A stretch of 64,000 nt of DNA from an uncultured Erythrobacter sp. (GTDB lineage Bacteria > Pseudomonadota > Alphaproteobacteria > Sphingomonadales > Sphingomonadaceae), in the NCBI RefSeq assembly GCF_947499705.1, contig NZ_CANMPJ010000001.1, positions 779,501-843,500 of the forward strand, in the 5' to 3' direction. Within the stretch, counting starts at the first letter, position 1. Every line of letters starts with the position of its first letter. Positions 1 to 9,383 of this stretch are shown here, in pieces. Below the pieces are notes generated by a model. That model saw only the letters and a list, made by a program, of their open reading frames with translations. It had not been told where the DNA came from and did not search any database. Position numbers and translations under genes: made by a program.

Positions 1-1124
1 TAGCCGGCATAGAGACCGGAATCGACGCGTACATGCATGCCGCCAGCCGGGTGGTAATAGGTCACCTTGCCGGGTGAAGGCGCGAAGGTGAATGGGTCCT
101 CGGCGTTGATCCGGCACTCGATCGCGTGGCCGTTGAACTCGAGATCCTCCTGCGCGACCGATAGCGGCTTGCCTGCGGCGATGCGGATCTGCTCGCGCAC
201 AAGATCGACGCCGGTGATCGCTTCGGTCACCGGGTGTTCGACCTGAAGCCGGGTGTTCATTTCTATGAAATAGAACTCGCCGTCTTCCCACAGGAATTCG
301 ATCGTACCCGCGCCGCGATAGGCCATGTCGCGCATCGCTTTCGAGCAGACTTCGCCCATGCGCATGCGTTCTTCGTGACTGATGACGGGGGAAGGGGCCT
401 CTTCGAGGACCTTTTGGTGGCGGCGTTGCAGCGAGCAATCGCGCTCACCCAGATGGATCGCCTTGCCATTGCCGTCGCCGAACACCTGGAATTCGATGTG
501 GCGCGGATTGCCGAGATATTTCTCGATATAGACGGTGGCGTCGCCGAAAGCGGCCTTCGCTTCGCTGCCCGCCTGCTGCATCAGCGTTTCGAGTTTGTCT
601 TCGCTTTCGCAGACCTTCATCCCGCGTCCACCACCGCCGCTGGCGGCCTTGATGATGACGGGATAGCCGATTTCGGCGGCGATCTTCTTGCCCTCTTCCG
701 GGTCGGAAACTGCGCCGTCAGATCCGGGGACCAGCGGCAGGCCGAGCGCGCCTGCGGTCTTCTTCGCCTGCACCTTGTCACCCATCGTGACGATGTGTTC
801 AGGCTTGGGGCCGATCCACTTGATGTCGTGCGCTTCTACGATCTCGGCGAACTTGGCGTTCTCGGAAAGGAAGCCGTAGCCCGGGTGGATCGCGTCGCAG
901 CCTGCTACCTCGGCGGCCGAGATGATGTTGGCGTGATTGAGATAGCTGTCGGTCGCTGGCGGCGGGCCAATGCAGACCGCGTGATCGGCGAGCCGCACAT
1001 GCATCGCGTCGGCATCGGCAGTGGAATGCACCGCGACCGTCTCAATGCCCATTTCATGCGCTGCACGGTGGATGCGCAGTGCGATTTCGCCGCGATTGGC
1101 GATCAGGATGCGGGTGATCGACAT
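1..1124 (-). CDS. accC: Biotin carboxylase subunit of acetyl-CoA carboxylase (3' end cut by window)
   Basis: AccC carboxylates biotin on the carrier protein AccB with ATP and bicarbonate, the first half of the acetyl-CoA carboxylase reaction that makes malonyl-CoA for fatty acid synthesis in the cytoplasm. The reverse strand reads [18 protein letters not shown] at the N-terminus, then an ATP-grasp domain with the glycine-rich stretch [13 protein letters not shown] and the conserved [14 protein letters not shown] segment. About 374 of the usual ~450 residues are present; the C-terminal end lies beyond base 1. It follows accB by 7 bp, the standard accBC operon. The ATG at 1124 gives the family's usual N-terminus. 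Confidence 0.97.
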   Translation of the reverse strand, partial: MSITRILIANRGEIALRIHRAAHEMGIETVAVHSTADADAMHVRLADHAVCIGPPPATDSYLNHANIISAAEVAGCDAIHPGYGFLSENAKFAEIVEAHDIKWIGPKPEHIVTMGDKVQAKKTAGALGLPLVPGSDGAVSDPEEGKKIAAEIGYPVIIKAASGGGGRGMKVCESEDKLETLMQQAGSEAKAAFGDATVYIEKYLGNPRHIEFQVFGDGNGKAIHLGERDCSLQRRHQKVLEEAPSPVISHEERMRMGEVCSKAMRDMAYRGAGTIEFLWEDGEFYFIEMNTRLQVEHPVTEAITGVDLVREQIRIAAGKPLSVAQEDLEFNGHAIECRINAEDPFTFAPSPGKVTYYHPAGGMHVRVDSGLYAG

Positions 1125-1131
1125 CGCTGGG

Positions 1132-1623
1132 TTAACCGATCACGACCAGTGGCTGGTCGAATTCGACCGGCTGGGCGTTTTCGACGAGGATCGATTTGAC
1201 CGTACCGGATTTGTCGGCGGTGATCGGGTTCATCACCTTCATCGCTTCGACAATGACGAGCGTGTCGCCCTCTTTCACGCTGTCGCCCGGCTTTACGAAA
1301 TTCGCCGCTCCCGGTTCAGGAGCGAGATAGACAGTGCCGACCATCGGTGATTTGAGCGCGTCAGCGTTGTCTGCCGCTGGTGCGGTTTCCGGAGCAGGCG
1401 CAGCGGCAGCGGGCGCAGCAGCCGGAGCCGACATGGCCGGAGCGGCCGCCATCTGCGCAGGCGCAGCTACGCCTTCACGAGCGACTCTGATTTTGCGGTC
1501 GTTATCTTCGACTTCGATTTCGGTGAGGCCGGTCTCGTTCAGAAGCTCTGCGAGTTCGCGGACGAGATCGGAGTCGATATTCATGCCGGATTTCCTTCCG
1601 GCACCTGGCTTATCGGTTGCCAT
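1132..1623 (-). CDS. accB: Biotin carboxyl carrier protein of acetyl-CoA carboxylase
   Basis: AccB carries biotin between the biotin carboxylase and the carboxyltransferase. The 163-residue product has an N-terminal acidic helix region ([20 protein letters not shown]), an Ala/Pro-rich flexible linker, and a C-terminal biotinyl domain with the biotinylation motif EAMKVMN, the lysine being the attachment site. Two starts are possible: ATG 1623, preceded by AAGGGG, and ATG 1584 (MNIDSDLV), preceded by AAGGA. Many homologues begin near the second. The longer one is listed because its ribosome site is good. It is the first gene of accBC. Confidence 0.95.
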   Translation of the reverse strand: MATDKPGAGRKSGMNIDSDLVRELAELLNETGLTEIEVEDNDRKIRVAREGVAAPAQMAAAPAMSAPAAAPAAAAPAPETAPAADNADALKSPMVGTVYLAPEPGAANFVKPGDSVKEGDTLVIVEAMKVMNPITADKSGTVKSILVENAQPVEFDQPLVVIG

Positions 1624-1721
1624 GCATGCCCCTTGGTTATTTGGTTGCGGCGGTGACTATTGACGCAGAATGCGGCTGGCAAGTGGCAAAGCTTGCAAAA
1701 ATCGCAAAAGCGCGTGTTTGT

Positions 1722-2162
1722 TCAGACTTCGCCTGACGCTACGGCTTCGAGAGCGAGGCGATAGCTGTCCGCGCCGTGCCCCTCAACAGTCTTTGCAGCG
1801 GCCATCGCGACATAGGAAAGGTGCCGAAACTCTTCGCGCGCTTTTGGATCACTTAGGTGCACCTCAATAACCGGAATGGTTATCGCCTTGATCGCATCAA
1901 GCAGCGCGATCGATGTGTGGGTGTAGGCGGCGGCGTTGAGCAGCACCGCCCGCGCGCCTTCCGCTTGTGCCTCATGCAGCCAATCGACCAGCATTCCTTC
2001 GTGATTGGTCTGCCGCATGTCGATGGTAAGACCTAGCTGTCGCGCGCGATCTTCCAGCATCCCCGCAATCTCATCGAGCGTGGTCGGGCCGTAGATTTCC
2101 GGCTCCCGCAGGCCGAGCAGGTTGAGATTGGGTCCGTTGAGGACATAGACTGTGTTGGACAT
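1722..2162 (-). CDS. aroQ: Type II 3-dehydroquinate dehydratase
   Basis: It converts 3-dehydroquinate to 3-dehydroshikimate in the shikimate pathway for aromatic amino acids. The 146-residue length is typical of the dodecameric type II enzyme. The N-terminal VLNGPNLNLLGLREPEIYG carries the conserved Asn and active-site Tyr; QTNHEGMLVDWLHEA, LNAAAYTHTSIALLDAI and IEVHLSDPKAREEFRH are the other family blocks, with the catalytic His in the last. It is upstream of accBC on the same strand with a 98 bp gap, a common alphaproteobacterial order, and may share transcription with it. Confidence 0.97.
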   Translation of the reverse strand: MSNTVYVLNGPNLNLLGLREPEIYGPTTLDEIAGMLEDRARQLGLTIDMRQTNHEGMLVDWLHEAQAEGARAVLLNAAAYTHTSIALLDAIKAITIPVIEVHLSDPKAREEFRHLSYVAMAAAKTVEGHGADSYRLALEAVASGEV

Positions 2163-2324
2163 CGGCTCTGACTAACCAACCATTGCCGTTGAGGAAAGCG
2201 CCATCAGCACCTGAAACGAAGCTGTTCAGCGATTGATGATGCAAGTCTGGCGACCCTTAATCGACTTACATCGGCAGGTTCCCCACGGTCCAACCCCTAT
2301 CCGGAACTTGGAAAGGTAGAACTC

Positions 2325-3197
2325 GTGATGAAGATGCGTTGGACGATCTCTGTAGCTGCAACACTCTGTCTGATTTCGGCGTCTCCAAGCTTTGCGGAGG
2401 ACGATCTGACAGCTCTATCCGGTCCTTACCTTGGCCAAGATCCGCCTGATGATATCCCTGAGCCGTTCGCTCCCGGAATCGTCACGAGTGACCTGTGGGA
2501 ATACGGTGGGGGGTTCTCGCCGGATATGAACGAGCTCTATTTTCTCAAAGAGAATGAGAATGGAGAGATGTCATTTGTCGTCTTTGAACATGTCGGCGAA
2601 CAATGGCGCAAATCGACCATCTCACGCAGGATAGGCCAGCCTTTCATTTCACCAGATGGCAAGACCATGCACCTTGGCAAGCGGTTCAAATTGCGCACTG
2701 ATGATGGCTGGTCGGAACTCGAACGCTTGGGCGGCGAGTTTGAAGAACTTCGCATCATGCGACTCACCGCATCATCGTTAGGGACATACTATTTCGACGA
2801 GGTCGGAACTGACGGTGATGGCCGGATTCGATATTCCCGAATGGTCGATGGGAAGCGTGAAAAGCCGCGACTGGCGAGCGATGAAATCAACACCGGCACT
2901 TGGCTCGCGCATCCATTCATTGCACCCGATGAGTCATATATCTTGTGGGATGGACGCAAAGAGGACGGATTTGGCGATTCCGACATCTATGTCAGCTTTC
3001 GACAGAGTGACGGTTCATGGGGCTCGGCCATCAATCTGGGTGAGAAGATCAACACACAGGCTTGGGAGGCGTCAGCCAGCGTTACGCCTGATGGCAAATA
3101 TCTGTTTTTCAATCGGAAGATGGGTGAACGGAATGTCGACGTCTTTTGGGTTTCCGCGCAGGTACTCGAAGACTTGAAGGCCGCTCAAGACAAGTAG
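2325..3197 (+). CDS. Exported beta-propeller-like (PD40/TolB-type) protein
   Basis: The 290-residue product starts with a Sec signal peptide (hydrophobic run to about residue 24, cleavage near SFA-EDD). The rest contains repeated blades of the PD40/WD40-like type: GGGFSPDMNELYFLK, FISPDGKTMHLGK, FIAPDESYILWDG and VTPDGKYLFFNRK, each a 'spDg..l.f' strand pair. Such propellers usually bind partners or ligands in the periplasm; no enzyme motif is visible. The start is a GTG at 2325 or the ATG at 2328, after GAAAGG. It stands alone between aroQ and a convergent holin-like gene only 9 bp away. The exact role is unknown. Confidence 0.8.
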   Translation: MMKMRWTISVAATLCLISASPSFAEDDLTALSGPYLGQDPPDDIPEPFAPGIVTSDLWEYGGGFSPDMNELYFLKENENGEMSFVVFEHVGEQWRKSTISRRIGQPFISPDGKTMHLGKRFKLRTDDGWSELERLGGEFEELRIMRLTASSLGTYYFDEVGTDGDGRIRYSRMVDGKREKPRLASDEINTGTWLAHPFIAPDESYILWDGRKEDGFGDSDIYVSFRQSDGSWGSAINLGEKINTQAWEASASVTPDGKYLFFNRKMGERNVDVFWVSAQVLEDLKAAQDK

Positions 3198-3206
3198 TGT
3201 CCTTGA

Positions 3207-3620
3207 CTACCTATCCACCCCCTTAACTTTCCCCCACTGGCGGGCAGCAGTGTAGCCGAGGTACCCCGTTCCAAACAGCGCGTAGAGTGGTTCTGGCAGC
3301 CCGTTGAGATAGGCGTTCATGCCGCTCGCGATTTCCTTCGCCGCTCCCGGATTGAATGCCGCCAGCACGCCCATCGGCAGCGCCCACAGGATCATCACGT
3401 ACATCACATAAAGAAAGCTGGGACGGGCGCGGCTGGTCCAGGGGTCGGTGCTTTGCGCTTCGGCGACGATGGCTTGGAGGCGCGCTTCGATCAGCCGCAT
3501 TTCCTGCGTGCCTTCGAGTTTGAGCAGCTCGAGCTTTGCCTTGGCCCGCGCTTCCTTGTCGGGGATGATCTTGTCGATGATTGAGGTGATCGGTCCGATC
3601 AGAGTGTCGAGAAGGCCCAT
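3207..3620 (-). CDS. GTA/phage 3TM holin-family protein
   Basis: The 137-residue protein matches the pattern of the 3TM holins found with gene transfer agents and some prophages: an N-terminal amphipathic stretch (MGLLDTLIGPITSIIDKIIP), a charged helix, the family block TDPWTSRARPSFLYVMYVMI, then hydrophobic segments around residues 70-90 and 105-125. Holins form membrane lesions that release endolysin or particles. No other phage or GTA structural gene is adjacent, so this is an orphan copy; GTA-like holins can lie away from the main cluster. AGGAG stands 8 bp before the ATG. The family call is good, a role in lysis is inference. Confidence 0.75.
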   Translation of the reverse strand: MGLLDTLIGPITSIIDKIIPDKEARAKAKLELLKLEGTQEMRLIEARLQAIVAEAQSTDPWTSRARPSFLYVMYVMILWALPMGVLAAFNPGAAKEIASGMNAYLNGLPEPLYALFGTGYLGYTAARQWGKVKGVDR

Positions 3621-3689
3621 ATGATCCGCTCCTGCTATCGAGTCGGAACGGAAATATCCAAATAGGTTAGTGTAGGAAAATACTCTTAC

Positions 3690-4565
3690 CTAAATGGAAT
3701 CACCGGCTTCAGCGAGTAATCGCTGAGCCAGCGCTAGATGCGGCCGGTCGAGCATGTTCCCATCGATCGCAATGGTTCCCATGCCGGGATTGTCGGCGAA
3801 AGCCTGCACAACGGCGCGCGCGTGTTCGATTTCCTCAGCACTTGGCGTGAAGGCAGCATTGATCGGGGCGATTTGAGCAGGGTGGATCGCCAGCATGCCG
3901 CGAAAGCCCTGCGCCCGGACGCTGCGGGCGCGGCGCTCCAGCGCTTCGAGGTCGCGGAATTCGGGCTGGACGGTCTCGATGGGCGCGACACCGGCTTTCA
4001 CCGCGCCAATCAGACACAGGCTGCGGGCCATCTCGTAGACGTGGGTGTATTCGCCGTCCGGCCCGCGCTGCTCGCTGGCGCCGAGTTCGCTTGAAAGGTC
4101 TTCCGCGCCCCAACTCATCGCCACCAGGCGGGGCGCGCCGTCATAGGTGCCGGTCGTGAACATCGCGGCGGCGGTCTCTGTGACAAGCGCGGCGACCTTG
4201 ATTGAGCCAACCTCCAGCCCCGCCGCCCGTTCGCGCTCGGTCAGCATCGTATCGAGTGTTTCGACGTCATGCCCGCCTTCTGCCTTAGGTAAGAACACCC
4301 CGCCCGGTGCGGCTGGCACAACCGCATCCAGATCGGCCTCAGTCCAGTCGCCGGATAGCGGATTGATCCGAACCCAAACGCGCGATCGATCCTCCGCATC
4401 GCCCAGCGCCGCCGCAACCGCTTCACGCGCCGCCGCCTTGTTTTCTGGAGTCACCGAATCTTCGAGATCGAGCAGCGCGATATCGGCGTCGCTGGCAATT
4501 GCCTTGCCCATCTTCTTGGCGCTGTCACCCGGAGCGAACAGCCAGCTGCGCATGCGTAATGTCAT
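3690..4565 (-). CDS. HpcH/HpaI aldolase / citrate lyase beta-like (CitE-type) protein
   Basis: The 291-residue TIM-barrel protein belongs to the CitE-like branch that cleaves or hydrolyses malyl-, citramalyl- or related CoA esters. Visible family blocks are RSWLFAPGDSAKKMGKA at the N-terminus, ALLDLEDSVTPENKAAAR (acidic metal-site residues), VWVRINPLSGDW, GGVFLPKAEGG and the C-terminal GFRGMLAIHPAQIAPIN. The ATG at 4565 is preferred to an upstream TTG at 4571 because GAGG lies 8 bp before it. The substrate cannot be read from sequence; (S)-malyl-CoA or citramalyl-CoA are typical for the family. It stands alone, downstream of the receptor-like gene on the same strand. Confidence 0.9.
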   Translation of the reverse strand: MTLRMRSWLFAPGDSAKKMGKAIASDADIALLDLEDSVTPENKAAAREAVAAALGDAEDRSRVWVRINPLSGDWTEADLDAVVPAAPGGVFLPKAEGGHDVETLDTMLTERERAAGLEVGSIKVAALVTETAAAMFTTGTYDGAPRLVAMSWGAEDLSSELGASEQRGPDGEYTHVYEMARSLCLIGAVKAGVAPIETVQPEFRDLEALERRARSVRAQGFRGMLAIHPAQIAPINAAFTPSAEEIEHARAVVQAFADNPGMGTIAIDGNMLDRPHLALAQRLLAEAGDSI

Positions 4566-4622
4566 GGTCAAATCCTCTCGCGCCAGCGGTTAAGCGGGCG
4601 CGCAGGGAGACGCAAGGATGCC

Positions 4623-6818
4623 CTAGAACGACCCTTCGATATCGACCGAGAAGATCGTGCCGAAATTGCGGTCTCGGTCCTCACGGAAGTCGACGATGTT
4701 GTTGACCCGGTCGACAAAAATTGTGCGGTCGAAGCGGTTCTTGCGGTCGAATATGTTGCCCACGCGGAACCGGGCCGTCATGCCGAACACGTCCTTATGC
4801 TCGACAAAAATGCGGGCAAATCCGGGGGTGTCTAGACGCTGAGCCACTTCGTCCAAGCGCACATTCGGTTGGCGCTCATCGTAGCGGAAGAAGCCGCCAA
4901 TCGCCCAAGGTGTTCCGATAAAGTCCTGCCGTAACTCCAATTCGAAATCGACAAAAAGGTTGCCGGAAATCTCGCGCGGAGTGCCCAGAAGCGGGTCGAG
5001 CACTTCGCTTTCGGACAGAAATATCTCAGAGTCGAACCGCAGGCCCGGCAGGCCGAGCGGATCGAACAGCAAGGTCAACTCGCTCTCTACCCCGTAGAGC
5101 GTGGCAGAATCGATGTTGCCCGGTGCCTGACCGCCGCCGGCAATCGGAATCTGGTCGACGATGTCGCTGAAATCTTCGAAAAACCCACGCAGATTGAGCG
5201 ATCCGAAATCGCCAAGGCTTTGCGTCGCTTCCAGTTCGAACAGCCAGCTTTGCGGTGGAACGAGGTCTGCATTGGTGACATTGACCCGGTCCTGATCGAG
5301 GTTGGTCGAAGCGATGAAGTCAAAGAAATCGAGCTGACCAACGACGCGTTCGACCCGGCCGGACACATTCAGCGTATCGCTTGCTTTCCAATCGAACGAC
5401 GCGAAACCCTTTGGCCGATAGAACGTGCGAGTCTGCCCCGCCACGCCGGACTGGCTGATCTGTGAATACTCGGCCCCAGCCGAAATTTGAATGAGCAGAT
5501 TATCGGTGAGTGGACGGCCATAAGTCACGCTGGCTTCGGCGCGGTCTTCCTCGACGCGCGCAGTAGCGCCGTCGAATTCGACAGGTTGCAGGACACCGCC
5601 CGCATCGCGTTCTTCGAAAGTCGAGGAGATATCGAGGAAGTTCTTCACCCCTTCGAGCGCGAACTGCAGATCGCCGCCGAGCCCGCCAAAACTGTATTCG
5701 GCCCGGGCGATGGTTTCCCCTTCATCGGCGTCGCGGGTGAAAACCGATCCGGTTGGCGCTGCGTCATTGACGAATTCGGTGAGTACGGAGGAACGCGTCG
5801 GGCTGTCTTCGTAGCGGTGGTAGCCGATCAGTTTGAGCGTGCCGCCGCCAAGGCCAAAGCTGTAATCGGCGCCGAGTTCGAAGTTGAATTCGTCTTCCTT
5901 CGAGCGGAATGTGCGCAAACGATCGATTGCTTCGATTATCCCGCTGCGCTCAGAGACTTCGCGCTGGCGAAAGATGTTGCCGCCCACTTGTCCGGTCAGG
6001 TTCAGGACATTGCCATTGGTGGCAGTGCGCGCGAACGAACCGGACAGGACCGGATTGTCGGAGGTGAAGCTGGATTGTTCGATCCGCGTATCGATCAGTA
6101 GATCGGCGGCATCGAACACCAGCTCAATGCCCTGGTCACCGCGCCGCCCGGCATCGTTTTCGAAACTGAGCGTCCATTCCGTCTTCGCTCCGCCGCCAGC
6201 AAGGGATATCTGGCCGTCGCTCCAGCGAAACGGAACGCCAAAGCTGCGCCATTCAGCCGAGTAACGAAACTGCCCTGTGATGCCGCCAGTGGAGCTGGTG
6301 ACGACATTGAGAACCTGACCGGTCAGCCCGCCGATATCCAAGCTGGCACCGTCGACAATCTCGAGCCGCACGACTTCTTCTGAGGGGATGCGATTGAGCG
6401 CGGAAACGGGGCCGTTGGATTTGCCGGAAATTCTCTGACCATTGATGATGACATTGGTGTTGGCTTGGCCAAGGCCGCGCGCGCCATCATCAGAACGAAT
6501 GGAAAAGCCGGGGATCTGACGTGCCATATCGAGCGCATTGCGCGGTGCGAATCGTTCGAAATCTGTTGGAGTGAAGGTGCGCCGGGTGCTGGCATCGTCG
6601 CTTTCTTGCCCTGCCGTTTCGTCATCCAGGGAACTGGAATTGGCCCGCTCGTCCGCCGGGGCCTCGTCCAGTCGAATATCGTCAGTCGTGATGTTCGCTT
6701 GCGGCTCATCGCGGCCATCGAGTTCGGAGTAATCGAGCGGTTCCGGATCCTGTGCGACCGCAGGCACCGTTGCCAGCGAGGCAATCGCGGCAGAAATCAG
6801 GAGGTGTGGACAATTCAT
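4623..6818 (-). CDS. TonB-dependent receptor-like outer membrane protein
   Basis: The 731-residue product has a Sec signal peptide (MNCPHLLISAAIASLATVPAVAQ), an acidic linker, a plug domain at roughly residues 85-200 (FAPRNALDMARQIPGFSIRS, NTNVIINGQRISGKS, EEVVRLEIVDGASLDIGG) and a long beta-barrel with alternating aromatic strands ending in phenylalanine (VDIEGSF), the usual signal for outer membrane assembly. Such proteins import large or scarce ligands with TonB energy. The ATG at 6818 has AGGA in place; a reading 14 codons longer lacks it. No ligand gene is adjacent, so the substrate is unknown. Confidence 0.88.
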   Translation of the reverse strand: MNCPHLLISAAIASLATVPAVAQDPEPLDYSELDGRDEPQANITTDDIRLDEAPADERANSSSLDDETAGQESDDASTRRTFTPTDFERFAPRNALDMARQIPGFSIRSDDGARGLGQANTNVIINGQRISGKSNGPVSALNRIPSEEVVRLEIVDGASLDIGGLTGQVLNVVTSSTGGITGQFRYSAEWRSFGVPFRWSDGQISLAGGGAKTEWTLSFENDAGRRGDQGIELVFDAADLLIDTRIEQSSFTSDNPVLSGSFARTATNGNVLNLTGQVGGNIFRQREVSERSGIIEAIDRLRTFRSKEDEFNFELGADYSFGLGGGTLKLIGYHRYEDSPTRSSVLTEFVNDAAPTGSVFTRDADEGETIARAEYSFGGLGGDLQFALEGVKNFLDISSTFEERDAGGVLQPVEFDGATARVEEDRAEASVTYGRPLTDNLLIQISAGAEYSQISQSGVAGQTRTFYRPKGFASFDWKASDTLNVSGRVERVVGQLDFFDFIASTNLDQDRVNVTNADLVPPQSWLFELEATQSLGDFGSLNLRGFFEDFSDIVDQIPIAGGGQAPGNIDSATLYGVESELTLLFDPLGLPGLRFDSEIFLSESEVLDPLLGTPREISGNLFVDFELELRQDFIGTPWAIGGFFRYDERQPNVRLDEVAQRLDTPGFARIFVEHKDVFGMTARFRVGNIFDRKNRFDRTIFVDRVNNIVDFREDRDRNFGTIFSVDIEGSF

Positions 6819-7067
6819 GAGCCGTCCTAAACGCTTTCGCCCCGCGCAAGTTCCGTGCACGCCCTTGAACGATCCTTTCGCATTGGCAAGCCGAGAGAGT
6901 GAGCGGCGTCAGACTAATCGACGAACGTTCCACTGACGGGGACGACCGGATTCGACTTTCTGCTGATGCCGCCTGTTTGTCTCTCCCTCTCGCCAATTCC
7001 ACACGGACAGGTTCGGCGGAGCGTCCGCACCATACATAACCGTCGGCGATTTCGAAAAGAACTCCAC

Positions 7068-7144
7068 TGGTCGGGAAGACAGGATTCGAACCTGCGACCC
7101 CCACACCCCCAGTGTGATGCGCTACCAGGCTGCGCTACTTCCCG
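7068..7144 (-). tRNA. tRNA-Pro (anticodon GGG)
   Basis: On the minus strand this 77-base gene folds as a cloverleaf with acceptor stem CGGGAAG/CTTCCCG, a D arm with GCGC..GCGC, anticodon stem TCACA/TGTGG with loop CTGGGGG (anticodon GGG), and a T arm containing GGTTCGAATCC. The CCA end is encoded. It reads CCC and CCU proline codons. It lies alone between the receptor-like gene and yajC. The 105 bp on its 5' side shows no integrase or repeat of the tRNA end. Confidence 0.97.
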
Positions 7145-7389
7145 AGACCAGTGGAGGCGGGCCTATACGGCGCAGCTTGCAGCCATGCAAGCGCGATTGG
7201 GCGCGATTGGGCGGGGATTGCGGGCAAATAGCGGCCCTATGCCCGTGCAGGCGCGATTGCGGGGCACTTGCATTGCTGCTAACCGCGCCCACTTGAACGA
7301 AATGGGTAGGGGACGTGGAGGCTGATGCTGCCGCGCGCGCTGCTCCAACAATGCATAATCAACGCGAATTTTGACAGGCAAGACGACAT

Positions 7390-7716
7390 ATGTTTGAAAT
7401 TCTCGCCGCTGCTGGAACCGGCGCTGCCGCCGCACCACCGGCCTGGCTCAACTGGCTGCCGATTGTCGGCATGGTGGTTATCTTCTGGTTCCTGATCATT
7501 CGCCCGCAGATGAAGCGGCAGAAAGAGCATCAGGAAAAGGTCTCAAGCCTGAAAAAGGGCGATCAGGTCGTCACGCAGGGCGGACTGGTTGGCAAGGTCG
7601 TGAAGGTCGAAGATGACTTCGTGCATATCGACCTCGCCAAGGACGTCCGCGTCAAAGCCGTCAAGCACACGATCGGCGATATCATTCCACCGGGCGGAAC
7701 TCCGGCCAACGACTGA
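7390..7716 (+). CDS. yajC: Preprotein translocase accessory subunit YajC
   Basis: YajC is a small inner-membrane protein that associates with SecDF and the SecYEG channel. The 108-residue product has one transmembrane helix (LPIVGMVVIFWFLIIRP, about residues 22-38) followed by a basic stretch (QMKRQKEHQEKV) and the family core GDQVVTQGGLVGKV. Its place directly before secD (58 bp) and secF is the classic yajC-secD-secF operon, which fixes the call. Confidence 0.97.
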   Translation: MFEILAAAGTGAAAAPPAWLNWLPIVGMVVIFWFLIIRPQMKRQKEHQEKVSSLKKGDQVVTQGGLVGKVVKVEDDFVHIDLAKDVRVKAVKHTIGDIIPPGGTPAND

Positions 7717-7774
7717 TCGCTGCTTTGGCGGCGCAGTTGCATTCCATCAGGCAAGCGGACTGAGATAAAGCTTC

Positions 7775-9373
7775 ATGCTCGAATTTCCCCTCTGGAAAAA
7801 GATTTGGCTGTGGGGGCTGGCGCTGCTTGCGGTAGCTGCGGCCCTTCCGTCGATCTTCAGCGCATCCGGCATCGATTGGCCAGAGGCGCTGCCTGCGCCG
7901 CAAGTTAATCTTGGCTTGGACTTGGCGGGCGGGTCACACTTGCTGCTGGAAGCCGACGCGGAAGACGTGCGCGTACAGCGGCTCGAGAACATGGAAGAGA
8001 CTGTCCGAGCGATAATGCGCAACTCAGAGCCGCGCATTCGCATCGGAGATGTTTCAACCGCCGAAAATCGACTGTCATTCCTGCTGAACCAAGCCAGCGA
8101 CGTGGACCGCGCGCGCGGATTGCTCGAGCCCCAACTGCAAGGTCAAAACCTGGTTCGCGAATGGGATCTGACCGTTGTCGATGGACAGCGCATGGTGTTG
8201 ACGCCGACCGATAGCGGTGTCGGACAGGCGCTAAACGATGCGATGGAGAGCGCTACCGAAGTCGTCCGCCGCCGGATCGACGAGCTCGGAACTCGCGAGC
8301 CTACGATCATCAGGCAGGGTGACACGCGGATCGTGGTGCAGGTGCCTGGACTCGAAGATCCTGAAGCGCTGAAGGAATTGCTCGGTCAGACTGCACAGCT
8401 TGAGTTCAAGTTGGTCGACACCAACGCACTGCTGACCAATGTCGAAGCGGGCATTGCGCCTCCGGGTAGCCAGATTTTCCCCTATGCGGAGGACAGTCCC
8501 CGGGCCGGTCAGTTCGAAGCGGTCAAGCGACTGGGCGGTATTCGCGGCGACAGTCTGACGAATGCTCAAGCGGGTGTGAATCCCGAAACCAACGAAAACA
8601 TCGTCAGCATTCAGTTCGACGGACCCGGCGGTCAGAAGTTTGCGAAGCTTAGCACCGAAAATGTCGGGCAGCGGTTCGCGATTATTCTCGACGGTGAAGT
8701 ACTCTCGGCGCCAGTGTTCGAGGAGCCGATCCTAGGCGGTGCGGCGCAGATTTCGGGAAGCTTTACTCCCGACAGCGCGAATACGCTGGCGATCTCGCTT
8801 CGGTCGGGCGCGCTGCCTGTGCCGCTGACGGTGATTGAAGAGCGTACCGTCAGCGCGGAACTGGGCAAAGATTCCATCCAGCGCGGCATGATCGCCATGA
8901 TGATCGGCAGCTTCGCCGTGATCGCGTTGATGATTGCCACCTATGGCCGCTTCGGCGTCTATGCGACGATTGCACTGGTCTTCAACGTTCTCATCCTGCT
9001 TGGCCTCATGGCCGGGCTAAACACCACGCTGACGCTGCCGGGGATCGCTGGCTTCGTGCTGACTGTCGGTGCAGCGGTCGATGCCAACGTGCTGATCAAC
9101 GAACGCATACGCGAAGAGCGAAAACGCGGGCGGCGCGTCGTTGCCGCGATCGAGAATGGCTACAAAGAAGCCAGCCGCGCGATTTACGATGCCAACATCA
9201 CCAACTTCATCGCCGGTGTGCTGTTGTTCCTGTTCGGCTCTGGTCCGGTTCGTGGCTTCGCGGTCGTGCTGATCATCGGTCTCGCCACCAGCGTCTTCAC
9301 CGCGCTCACCCTGACCCGCATGTGGGCCGCCGGTTGGCTGCGCAAGACGCGCCCCAGCGACATCAATATTTGA
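7775..9373 (+). CDS. secD: Protein translocase subunit SecD
   Basis: SecD with SecF uses the proton gradient to pull exported proteins out of the SecYEG channel on the periplasmic side. The 532-residue protein has an N-terminal membrane helix, the LGLDLAGGSHLLLE block typical of SecD, a large periplasmic P1 domain (about residues 60-360), and a C-terminal RND-type bundle with AGFVLTVGAAVDANVLINER, whose Asp lies in the proton pathway. Usual bacterial length. secF starts 10 bp after it, so the two are co-translated. The ATG has no strong ribosome site; the N-terminus fits homologues. Confidence 0.98.
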   Translation: MLEFPLWKKIWLWGLALLAVAAALPSIFSASGIDWPEALPAPQVNLGLDLAGGSHLLLEADAEDVRVQRLENMEETVRAIMRNSEPRIRIGDVSTAENRLSFLLNQASDVDRARGLLEPQLQGQNLVREWDLTVVDGQRMVLTPTDSGVGQALNDAMESATEVVRRRIDELGTREPTIIRQGDTRIVVQVPGLEDPEALKELLGQTAQLEFKLVDTNALLTNVEAGIAPPGSQIFPYAEDSPRAGQFEAVKRLGGIRGDSLTNAQAGVNPETNENIVSIQFDGPGGQKFAKLSTENVGQRFAIILDGEVLSAPVFEEPILGGAAQISGSFTPDSANTLAISLRSGALPVPLTVIEERTVSAELGKDSIQRGMIAMMIGSFAVIALMIATYGRFGVYATIALVFNVLILLGLMAGLNTTLTLPGIAGFVLTVGAAVDANVLINERIREERKRGRRVVAAIENGYKEASRAIYDANITNFIAGVLLFLFGSGPVRGFAVVLIIGLATSVFTALTLTRMWAAGWLRKTRPSDINI

Positions 9374-9383
9374 GGACGGTGCC

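Noticed and set aside
234..1199. A 321-residue open frame on the plus strand
   Set aside because: It lies wholly opposite accC and accB and has no family features; it is a shadow from GC-rich codon use.
7145..7389. GCGCGATTG-rich stretch between tRNA-Pro and yajC as a functional repeat array
   Set aside because: Units are short and irregular; ordinary low-complexity GC sequence explains it.
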